Virus record (IMG/VR): IMGVR_UViG_3300046314_000272
Location: 1 to 22,151 of that record
DNA length: 22,151 nucleotides
DNA from: a virus
Strand: one strand, 5' to 3'
This document shows, one piece after another, positions 15,598-20,948 of this stretch. The notes below the pieces were generated by a model. It was not told the DNA's origin. It ran no database searches and saw only the letters and a list, made by a program, of their open reading frames with translations. Both the position numbers and the translations under genes were made by a program. Position 1 is the first letter of the stretch; every line of letters starts with the position of its first letter.

Positions 15598-16302
15598 TTA
15601 ACAAACGAACTTAGGTTCGTTATTTGTTGGTGGGTTTAATTTTATCCAGTTTTTAAAATGGCTTACAAATTTACTATAATTTGGATATTCTAATTCAGCT
15701 ACATTTCGAAAGTCAATAAGTTTCTTTTTTACTTGGTCAATTGTAAATTTATTATTCCTTGCAATATCTTCTAAAAATAATCCAGACTCTAAACTTTCAA
15801 AAAAACTATTTATATTATTTTCTATTTTAGTTTCTATTTTAGTTTCTATTTCTCTTTGCTTCGATGTAGGCTTTACATTATTTTCATTTAGGCTTTCAAA
15901 AGGCTTATGTGTAGGCTTACTATTAGGCTTATGTGTAGGCTTACTATTAGGCTTATGTGTAGGCTTACTATTAGGCTTATGTGTAGGCTTACTTTTCTTA
16001 CCTCCATTACTACCTCCGCGTACTAATTTTAAACGATTTTCGCAACTTGGAATAAATAAAATATTTTCATTAATTTCAATAAGATTAAGAACTAATAATT
16101 TATCTAAAATTATATTTAATTCATTATCTGATACACAAAATTTACGAACCCAAACATCTTTCTTAATTTCAGTAGTATTATCATTTAGCATTGCTAAATC
16201 TATAAATTCTCGATATAAACCTCTTTCACTTAAAGATAATTCAAATACACTTTCTGAAGTTCCCCAATCTTTTGGATACCATGTATAACCTAATTTAGAC
16301 AT
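15598..16302 (-). CDS. Replication initiator-like protein with octapeptide repeats
   Basis: A 234-residue protein. The N-terminal 95 residues (WYPKDWGTSESVFELSLSERGLYREF and following) resemble the DUF1376/DnaD-type winged-helix domains found in phage replication proteins. A linker at residues 104-134 consists of four copies of SKPTHKPN. The C-terminal part is helical (LEDIARNNKFTIDQVKKKLI ... YSKFVSHFKNWIKLNPP), like the DnaD C-terminal or helicase-loading domain. It lies directly upstream of the primase-helicase, so a role in origin binding and helicase loading is likely. The start ATG overlaps the previous gene by 8 bases. Assignment is by pattern, not by a firm family match. Confidence 0.65.
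   Translation of the reverse strand: MSKLGYTWYPKDWGTSESVFELSLSERGLYREFIDLAMLNDNTTEIKKDVWVRKFCVSDNELNIILDKLLVLNLIEINENILFIPSCENRLKLVRGGSNGGKKSKPTHKPNSKPTHKPNSKPTHKPNSKPTHKPFESLNENNVKPTSKQREIETKIETKIENNINSFFESLESGLFLEDIARNNKFTIDQVKKKLIDFRNVAELEYPNYSKFVSHFKNWIKLNPPTNNEPKFVC
15901..15992 (-). repeat. Iteron-like tandem repeats within the initiator gene
   Basis: On the plus strand, 24-bp units made of two halves, AGGCTTATGTGT and AGGCTTACTATT, repeat at 15901, 15925 and 15949. A fourth unit at 15973 matches for its first 20 bases. The hexamer AGGCTT therefore recurs eight times at exact 12-bp spacing from 15901 to 15985, with two outlying copies at 15868 and 15890. The array encodes the SKPTHKPN linker. 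Placement inside an initiator gene recalls the lambda origin in gene O. Confidence 0.85.
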
Positions 16303-16528
16303 TTTTAACCTCCATTTCTTTTATAATAGCAATTTCTTTTTTTAAATGCTTTACAAATTTAATAGCAGTTATTAAATCTAAACAAATAAATTGATTTTCA
16401 TAACCATTATTTTCGTCTGGATTATAAATATCAATATAAATTTCATTTTTTGTATTAGCGTAAGCTAACATTTCATGATTAACATCTGAATTATCAGATG
16501 AGCAAAATACAATTTTTGTTTTTTCCAT
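16295..16528 (-). CDS. Small acidic protein of unknown function
   Basis: A 77-residue protein, not recognised. It has a beta-like N-terminal half (TKIVFCSSDN ... NEIYIDIYNPDENNG) and a helical C-terminal half (LDLITAIKFVKHLKKEIAII). It is the first gene downstream of the structured RNA and terminator-like hairpin at 16565-16655, and leads into the initiator gene with an 8-base overlap. That position makes it the gene most directly controlled by the RNA element. It could be a regulatory or host-takeover protein, but nothing in the sequence shows this. Confidence 0.7.
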   Translation of the reverse strand: MEKTKIVFCSSDNSDVNHEMLAYANTKNEIYIDIYNPDENNGYENQFICLDLITAIKFVKHLKKEIAIIKEMEVKNV

Positions 16529-16564
16529 ATTAATAATAATGATTTTAGGATAATCAATAACCTT

Positions 16565-16616
16565 AAATAAAAAACCTATCGGTTTTCATCGTGCATGACT
16601 ACTAACCAATAGGTTT
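16565..16616 (-). terminator. U-tailed 13-bp hairpin (possible terminator or attenuator)
   Basis: On the minus strand AAACCTATTGGTT (16616-16604) pairs with AACCGATAGGTTT (16584-16572), with one G-U pair, around a 19-base loop. It is followed by TTTTTTATTT. It lies after the small 55-residue gene and 44 bases before the next ATG. It could terminate the early transcript or act as an attenuator in the leader of the next gene. Confidence 0.6.
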
Positions 16617-16655
16617 AATGTTAATTTTTTAAATTCGGTAATGCACTACCAATTT
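16565..16655 (-). ncRNA. Structured kissing-loop RNA element, copy A
   Basis: Transcribed leftward, the RNA begins with hairpin 1 (16655-16631): stem AAATTGGTA against TACC-G-AATTT, with one bulge, closing a loop that is exactly GTGCAT. A 14-base AT spacer follows, then the 13-bp U-tailed hairpin, whose 19-base loop contains ATGCAC (16596-16591). The two loops are perfectly complementary over six bases and could form a loop-loop kissing interaction. A promoter-like pair abuts the 5' end, so a discrete RNA of about 90 bases or a structured leader is possible. Copy B near 19.5 kb has the same design with different pairing bases. Confidence 0.55.
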
Positions 16656-16688
16656 CAAAAATACTAATTAAATTACAATATCACAAAA
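16656..16688 (-). promoter_or_regulatory. Bacteroidota promoter for RNA element A
   Basis: On the minus strand TTTTG (16688-16684) and the -7 box TATTTTTG (16663-16656) are separated by 20 bases, matching the TTTG / TAnnTTTG consensus of the Bacteroidota primary sigma factor. The box ends one base before hairpin 1, so the transcript would start within the first bases of that hairpin. It lies over the end of the 55-residue gene. Confidence 0.55.
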
Positions 16689-16835
16689 TTTATTAAACTT
16701 ATTTTCAATAAATTGTTTAGAAAATAACATAACTTGGTAATAATTAGATAGGTAATTATAAACGATGTAAACATTTTTAAATCCTTGTTTAAGTAATTGT
16801 TTACGCTCTTTTATTGCTTTGTGTAATTTTTTCAT
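16668..16835 (-). CDS. Small basic protein, 55 residues, overlapping gene
   Basis: A 55-residue open frame that begins MKKLHKAIKERKQLLKQGFK and continues NVYIVYNYLSNYYQVMLFSK to a TAA at 16668. It is lysine-rich with a tyrosine-rich centre. It overlaps the end of the 89-residue gene by 35 bases, on the same strand in another frame, and fills what would otherwise be a 270-base gap. The start ATG is in an AAAAAGTTTAAATG context. I do not recognise it. The absence of stops and the normal codon use in AT-rich DNA argue for a gene. The promoter-like pair for RNA element A lies over its 3' end. Confidence 0.55.
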   Translation of the reverse strand: MKKLHKAIKERKQLLKQGFKNVYIVYNYLSNYYQVMLFSKQFIENKFNKFCDIVI

Positions 16836-17070
16836 TTAAACTTTTTCTTATTTCTAAATTAATATTATGATAAATATCTGTTATATTATTAACATATCCT
16901 TCATTTATTTTATTTTGCTTTTCTAATTCTTCTAAAATTTTAAAACCTTGTTTTTGCCAAATATTAAATTCTTGTTTTAACTTTTGTTTATACTCTCCAG
17001 TTAGAGTAGTCGATTGCTCAACTACTCCTTTAATAAGTGCTATAAAAATTTGAGTTTCTGTTTGTATCAT
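16801..17070 (-). CDS. Small helical protein of unknown function
   Basis: An 89-residue, strongly helical and coiled-coil-like protein (EYKQKLKQEFNIWQKQGFKI, LEELEKQNKINEGYV). No signal peptide or catalytic motif is visible and I do not recognise the family. The ATG overlaps the methyltransferase stop by 4 bases (ATGA), so it is co-translated with it. A partner role for the methyltransferase-helicase pair is possible but rests only on position. Confidence 0.65.
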   Translation of the reverse strand: MIQTETQIFIALIKGVVEQSTTLTGEYKQKLKQEFNIWQKQGFKILEELEKQNKINEGYVNNITDIYHNINLEIRKSLNEKITQSNKRA

Positions 17071-18113
17071 AAACTTTCTAAATTTTCAGATTCAAATAAA
17101 TTTATTTGTTTAGCATTTTCAATAAATCTTTTTTCAACTAAATCTAAATTTATTTTAGCTTGTTTAAAATAACTGTCTTTTAATTCAATACCAATAGCTT
17201 TTCTACCTAATGAAATAGGACTATAAACCTCACTACCTACCCCCATAAATGGAGTTAAAACAACTTCATTATGGTTTGAATATAACATTACAATTCTATC
17301 AATTACATCTAATTGTAAAGGGTGTACGTGTTTTTCGTCATCTTCTTCTTTTGAATCTCTAAAAGGTAAAATATTATCTATTCTAATATCATCCCAAACA
17401 GAACTAGCGTATCTTTGCCAAATATAATGACTTAATTTATTTGATTTTGGGTCTTCATGATTTATAAATTTAGTGTTTAAATATTCCCATAATTGCTCTT
17501 CATTAAAATCAGAATCGTTTGCATTATTCCAAGCTCTTAAAATGTTTGGTAAAATTGGAGTTTCACCAGCATAATATTTTAATCCGTTTTCGTGTGTTAC
17601 AGGAACTTCATTTTCTCCTTTTTTAGTAAATATCAATACATAATCAGGCATAGCCGTAAAACATTTTGTGCTATCTTCTACAATAAATTTATGCATTAAA
17701 GATTGTACCATTGTACGCATCCTAACTTTTAAAGGCTCTTTCCAAATTGTAATACGATTACGGTATTCAAATCCGTACTTTTCATGTAATCTAATTATTT
17801 CATGAGGAAAATCCCACAACCTACAAGTATTATCAAATACATCTGTACAGTGTACAGCTGTAATTCTACCTTTTTTAGTAACCCTTGCAATCTCTTTTAT
17901 CAAAAATTCGTATTGGTCTAAAAACTGTTCTTTACTTTCACAATTACTAAAATCATTTTCACTACTTGAGTAGTTATAAAGCCCTGCAAATGGTGGACTA
18001 TAAACTGATAGGTCAATACTTTCAGTATCTAAAGTTGGTAATACTAACATACAATCACTATTGTATATTGCATAATTTTCTGTAATTAATTGGTCTTTTA
18101 CTTTGTTTTCCAT
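17067..18113 (-). CDS. Beta-class DNA amino-methyltransferase (N4-cytosine or N6-adenine)
   Basis: A 348-residue protein with the catalytic motif IV first (VYSPPF, residues 37-42) and the SAM-binding motif late: HPLQLDVIDRIV (264-275), LTPFMGVGSE (286-295) and AIGIE (306-310). This order defines the beta class of DNA amino-methyltransferases. The SPPF form is commonest among N4-cytosine enzymes but also occurs in N6-adenine ones. It methylates specific DNA sites and in phages often protects against host restriction. It directly follows the DEAD-type helicase gene, 11 bases apart, a pairing often seen in phage genomes. The start follows TTTTAAAAATAAATA-AC. Confidence 0.9.
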   Translation of the reverse strand: MENKVKDQLITENYAIYNSDCMLVLPTLDTESIDLSVYSPPFAGLYNYSSSENDFSNCESKEQFLDQYEFLIKEIARVTKKGRITAVHCTDVFDNTCRLWDFPHEIIRLHEKYGFEYRNRITIWKEPLKVRMRTMVQSLMHKFIVEDSTKCFTAMPDYVLIFTKKGENEVPVTHENGLKYYAGETPILPNILRAWNNANDSDFNEEQLWEYLNTKFINHEDPKSNKLSHYIWQRYASSVWDDIRIDNILPFRDSKEEDDEKHVHPLQLDVIDRIVMLYSNHNEVVLTPFMGVGSEVYSPISLGRKAIGIELKDSYFKQAKINLDLVEKRFIENAKQINLFESENLESL

Positions 18114-18124
18114 GTTATTTATTT

Positions 18125-19138
18125 TTAAAATTTAGGTTTAATTATTTCTTTTGTAAATTCTCTTTTTTGTATTTCGTAAATACTATTTATGTTTTGTGAT
18201 AATTTTGTAAACATATCATTTGCCTTTTCTTTTTTAACGGTTAAACTATCCATAATACGAGTTTGCCCATCAGATAAAACTAAATCAACTATAACATTAT
18301 TTTTTTGTCCAAACCTCCAAAAACGTCTAATAGCTTGATAATATTGTTCATATGAATATGTAGGAAAATATGTAGTATGGTTACAATGCTGCCAATTTAA
18401 TCCAAAAGCTGTTATTTTAGTTTTTGTAATTAATTTTTTTATTTCTCCTTTTGCAAATCCGATTAACATTTCTTCTTTTTGTTCTATTGACATATCACCT
18501 TTTATTTCATGTGAATTTTTATCTAATGATTTTAATAATTTAGCCTCATCATTTAAATTAACCCAATAAACACTAGTATTATGTTTACTAGATAAATCAA
18601 AAGCTTTTTCACATCTTTCATTTAAAGTATTTCTAGTTTCTTTTTTAATATCAAAAAAATTAACCGCTGGCATATTAAACATTTGCATTTGATTATTTAA
18701 TGAATTTAATATACTGTTATTTTTTACTATATGTTTATTTTCTATCAATTGTGGTAAATTATATTTTTCGTCACTAAACCCTAAATCACTAGGCTTACGA
18801 ATTGAGATAGCCCACTGACTAACCCATTTCCAAAAATCATTTTCTGCATGAGGTTTAATATACCATTCACAACCAGCGTGTCTAATATCAATAGAATTAC
18901 CATTGTTTTTAAAAAACTTACTTAACATATCTGTATAACCTAAATAACCTAAAGCCTCACTACTTGTACCTAATTCAATATAATCATTAGGACTAGGTGT
19001 TGCTGTACTTAAAAATCTATATGGTATTTTTTTAATAAATGAGGTTATAGAGTTTTTAATTTTACCATCAAAATTTTTTAAAATAGAACTTTCGTCTAAA
19101 ATAACTCCTACAAAGTAAACGCTCATAATTACATACAA
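18125..19138 (-). CDS. DEAD/SNF2-type helicase, C-terminal part (frameshifted gene)
   Basis: The frame encodes 337 residues and carries the motifs downstream of the break: FVGVILDESSILKNF (motif II, DESS at residues 15-18), STATPSPNDY (motif III, 44-53), motif V around KITAFGLNWQ (241-250) and motif VI QAIRRFWRFGQ (268-278). It lacks Walker A, which is in the neighbouring frame at 19068-19469. Together they form one phage SNF2-like helicase of the kind adjacent to DNA methyltransferases. The upstream ATG codons in this frame sit in the overlap and are probably not native. Alone, this half could not hydrolyse ATP. Confidence 0.8.
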   Translation of the reverse strand: MYVIMSVYFVGVILDESSILKNFDGKIKNSITSFIKKIPYRFLSTATPSPNDYIELGTSSEALGYLGYTDMLSKFFKNNGNSIDIRHAGCEWYIKPHAENDFWKWVSQWAISIRKPSDLGFSDEKYNLPQLIENKHIVKNNSILNSLNNQMQMFNMPAVNFFDIKKETRNTLNERCEKAFDLSSKHNTSVYWVNLNDEAKLLKSLDKNSHEIKGDMSIEQKEEMLIGFAKGEIKKLITKTKITAFGLNWQHCNHTTYFPTYSYEQYYQAIRRFWRFGQKNNVIVDLVLSDGQTRIMDSLTVKKEKANDMFTKLSQNINSIYEIQKREFTKEIIKPKF

Positions 19139-19469
19139 CTATTTTTTTATTATGCTTACCATCTTTAGAATATTCAATATCATCAATACCTAATTTTTCA
19201 GCTTCTAAAATAAATTGAAAAGCAACCGCTAAAGGTGTTAAAATCAATACTTTTTTATTAGTATGATTAATTATATTTTTAGCTATTGATAATTGGATTA
19301 ATGTTTTACCTAAACCAGTATCAGCAAAAATAGCTGTTCTACCTTTTAAGATAGCTTTTTCAATAATGTGTTTTTGAAAATCAAAAGCAATTTCAGGAAT
19401 GTAATTTGAATTAAATCCAAAATTACCTATTGAATGTTTTTTGTTTTCTAAAAATTTTTGATACTCCAT
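19068..19469 (-). CDS. DEAD/SNF2-type helicase, N-terminal part (frameshifted gene)
   Basis: The frame encodes 133 residues with Walker A FADTGLGKT (residues 48-56), motif Ia LTPLAVAFQ (77-85) and IVVCNYERL (110-118). It then runs out of register and ends after 15 unrelated residues (LCRSYFRRKFYFKKF). The rest of the protein continues in the +1 frame from about 19114 (FVGVILDESS). In related phage helicases NYExL is followed by roughly seven residues and then FxGVxxDESS, so about 20 bases seem to be missing here. The gene is either broken or expressed by +1 frameshifting. Its start follows the structured leader, copy B. Confidence 0.75.
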   Translation of the reverse strand: MEYQKFLENKKHSIGNFGFNSNYIPEIAFDFQKHIIEKAILKGRTAIFADTGLGKTLIQLSIAKNIINHTNKKVLILTPLAVAFQFILEAEKLGIDDIEYSKDGKHNKKIVVCNYERLLCRSYFRRKFYFKKF

Positions 19470-19483
19470 AATTTAAAATAAGA

Positions 19484-19570
19484 AACCCATTCAATAAGTA
19501 GTTGCAGTTACCTATCAAATGGGTTCTTTAGTCTATTTGACTAATTTTATGAATACGCTGCAACCCGTAT
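19484..19570 (-). ncRNA. Structured kissing-loop RNA element, copy B
   Basis: In transcript order: hairpin 1 (19570-19553), stem ATACG/CGTAT with loop GGTTGCAG; a middle hairpin (19544-19528), stem TTAGTC/GACTAA with a 5-base loop; then hairpin 2, AACCCATTTGATA (19525-19513) with TATTGAATGGGTT (19496-19484), 13 pairs including two G-U. Hairpin 2 has a 16-base loop containing CTGCAAC (19507-19501), which is perfectly complementary to GTTGCAG of loop 1. Hairpin 2 is followed by TCTTATTTT and the helicase ATG. The design matches copy A, with different pairing bases. Confidence 0.55.
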
Positions 19571-19626
19571 ATTTTTACAAATAAAAGTATAATATTTTAA
19601 ATAAAAAAATTTATTTTAATTTATTT

Positions 19627-19634
19627 CAAAAATA
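19627..19634 (-). promoter_or_regulatory. -7 box TATTTTTG upstream of RNA element B
   Basis: This is an exact TAnnTTTG match on the minus strand and identical to the box of copy A. The nearest TTG (19646-19644) is only 9 bases further upstream, so no standard -33 element is evident. It lies about 56 bases before hairpin 1 and gives a leader of about 150 bases. Confidence 0.4.
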
Positions 19635-19670
19635 ATATGTTCACAACCTTTATTAACCTTTATTTTTATT

Positions 19671-20603
19671 CTAATCTAATAGTCCCCAATTTGGTATTAA
19701 AGATTTATTTTTAGATATTTCTTTATATCTTTTTTCACCTAAAATTCTTAAATCAATTTCAGGATAATATTTAGCCATTCTTTTAATTTTTGTTTTTGAT
19801 TTAGTATCCATCCATCCTTTAACCTCTTCAAAATATTGAGTACCGTCATTATTTGTAATTAAAAAATCAGGCTTATAAGAACGAACTCCTCGCATTATTT
19901 TTTCAAACCAAAATGTTTTAACTTCTAAATCCCAATCTTTTATCTCTCCATTATCCTTTAATAATTGAAAGTAAGCGCAAATATTTGCTTCCCATCCAGA
20001 CCTACAAAAAACTTTTTTACCTCCTATTTCGATAGTTCCTTTTTTTGATTTTGAATATATGTTTCCAGTATTACTATTTAATCTCATGTTTATTAATTTA
20101 CTAAATTTATCTGATAATTTTTGTCTATATTCTTTTGTATTAACTTTACTTTTAGGATTTTTCCACATTTTAATAGATGATTCAGACATTAGTTTTTTAG
20201 ATTTATCACTATGCTTACTATTTAAAAACCCTTTTGGATGACCTTTTTCTTTAATCCATTTTTTAGAACTTATAGATGCTTTATTTTTTGATTCATCCGA
20301 AAAATTTCTATTTCTTTTAGTTTCTAATCCTAATAATTTAGCCTTTCTACAAACATTTGATTTAATTTTATTATGTTTATTACAAAAATCATTTAATACA
20401 TTACTTCCATAATTAAAATTACTTTTATAAATTTCAATTAATTCATTTATTTGTAATTCACTCCATAATCCATCTATACTTGTATTAACTCCATTTTTAT
20501 TTAAAATAGTATGTACTCTTTGACCAGTTAAATTATTCATTTCTCCAGTTTTCCAAATGTTTTTTGTGACTGAATAATCTTGTATTATTTTATTTATATC
20601 CAT
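19671..20603 (-). CDS. Putative homing endonuclease, NUMOD3 plus PD-(D/E)XK
   Basis: A 310-residue protein from the ATG at 20603. (A TTG two codons earlier lies inside the -7 box and is rejected. Residue numbers here count from that TTG; subtract 2.) The N-terminal part has a helix-turn-helix-like region (VCRKAKLLGL). A basic region at 103-150 shows NUMOD3-type repeats (FSDESKNKASISSKKW, HSDKSKKLMSESSIKMW), found as DNA-binding units of mobile endonucleases. The C-terminal part has a PD-(D/E)XK nuclease pattern: E207 in SGWEAN, D248 in YKPDF and E262-x-K264 in EEVKG. It lies alone between unrelated genes with its own promoter-like box, as a free-standing homing gene would. Confidence 0.75.
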   Translation of the reverse strand: MDINKIIQDYSVTKNIWKTGEMNNLTGQRVHTILNKNGVNTSIDGLWSELQINELIEIYKSNFNYGSNVLNDFCNKHNKIKSNVCRKAKLLGLETKRNRNFSDESKNKASISSKKWIKEKGHPKGFLNSKHSDKSKKLMSESSIKMWKNPKSKVNTKEYRQKLSDKFSKLINMRLNSNTGNIYSKSKKGTIEIGGKKVFCRSGWEANICAYFQLLKDNGEIKDWDLEVKTFWFEKIMRGVRSYKPDFLITNNDGTQYFEEVKGWMDTKSKTKIKRMAKYYPEIDLRILGEKRYKEISKNKSLIPNWGLLD

Positions 20604-20606
20604 ATT

Positions 20607-20614
20607 CAAATATA
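20607..20614 (-). promoter_or_regulatory. -7 box TATATTTG, 3 bases before an ATG
   Basis: The minus strand reads TATATTTG-AAT-ATG before the endonuclease gene. The octamer is identical to those before the 125-residue protein and the metallophosphoesterase. A TTG lies 12 bases upstream (20629-20627), short for a -33 element. A very short or absent leader is implied. Confidence 0.5.
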
Positions 20615-20625
20615 ATACTTTTTAA

Positions 20626-20910
20626 TCAATTATCTTTATCATTTCCCAAACTTATTTTTAAATGAACTAAATAACCAATTAAATCGCCTATACTATCCTC
20701 TGTTTTATCATCAATGCCTTTTTTTGATATTCTCGAAAGTTTATCGTCTAATCTACAAAGTATCCCTTGTAAATTAGAGCATTTACTAAATATTCTAATT
20801 GGATTATGTAGTGAATTATTATAATCAATGTTTTTTTGAATTAACATTTTTTTTAAACTATCACATTCTTTTTCAATTAATTTGTTTATTTCTTCTAAAT
20901 TGTTTTCCAT
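20626..20910 (-). CDS. Nmad1/DUF1599-like protein
   Basis: A 94-residue helical protein with the pattern QKNIDYNNS (residues 25-33), GILCRLDDKLSRI (49-61) and EDSIGDLIGYLVHLKISL (71-88). This spacing of DYxNS, R-x-DDKLSR and ES-x-x-DLxxY matches the Nmad1/DUF1599 nucleotide-modification-associated domain, which is related to all-alpha MazG-like nucleotide hydrolases. A role in phage nucleotide metabolism or DNA base modification is inferred from the family. It is the first gene of the minus-strand block, divergent from the metallophosphoesterase. The start follows CAAAATAAATA-AA. Confidence 0.7.
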   Translation of the reverse strand: MENNLEEINKLIEKECDSLKKMLIQKNIDYNNSLHNPIRIFSKCSNLQGILCRLDDKLSRISKKGIDDKTEDSIGDLIGYLVHLKISLGNDKDN

Positions 20911-20948
20911 TTTATTTATTTTGTGTAAATTTAATTATATTTGCAAAC
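20911..20948. promoter_or_regulatory. Divergent intergenic region between the two gene blocks
   Basis: Only 38 bases separate the ATG codons of the minus-strand Nmad1-like gene and the plus-strand metallophosphoesterase. It holds AAAATAAATA two bases before the minus-strand start (20922-20913) and TATATTTG at 20936-20943 for the plus strand. No -7 box for the minus strand was found inside this gap. Confidence 0.5.
20936..20943 (+). promoter_or_regulatory. -7 box TATATTTG, 5 bases before an ATG
   Basis: The plus strand reads TATATTTG-CAAAC-ATG before the metallophosphoesterase. A TTG lies 12 bases upstream at 20921-20923. The box settles the start at 20949 rather than the longer frame beginning at 20799. 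Confidence 0.55.

Larger units (their letters stand above)
19470..19670 (-). promoter_or_regulatory. Structured 200-base leader region of the helicase gene
   Basis: This is the non-coding gap between the endonuclease stop and the helicase ATG. It contains a TATTTTTG box at 19627-19634, about 55 bases of AT-rich DNA, three hairpins between 19570 and 19484, and 14 bases before the start codon. The hairpins and their loop pairing are given under RNA copy B. Confidence 0.6.

Noticed and set aside
15901-15992. CRISPR-like direct repeats
   Set aside because: The units are contiguous 24-mers without spacers, in frame within a coding region, and no cas genes are near.
17850-17866. Tandem TGTACAG TGTACAG in the methyltransferase gene as a possible operator
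   Set aside because: It lies in the middle of a coding region, encodes conserved-looking residues (VHCTDVF) and has no second copy near a promoter.
1085-20241. Plus-strand open frames of 60 to 123 codons inside minus-strand genes (for example at 1085, 2623, 5227, 6298, 7977, 10020, 14785 and 20059)
   Set aside because: They are antisense shadows of well-supported genes, with hydrophobic or low-complexity translations and no promoter or start context.
20604-20609. TTG start for the endonuclease two codons upstream of the ATG
   Set aside because: The TTG is part of the TATATTTG promoter box, so it would lie at or before the transcription start. The ATG at 20603 is preferred.
20799-20948. Longer start for the metallophosphoesterase adding 50 hydrophobic residues, resembling a membrane anchor
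   Set aside because: The extra part lies over the coding region of the Nmad1-like gene and over the TATATTTG box. The ATG at 20949 gives a normal phage-type N-terminus.
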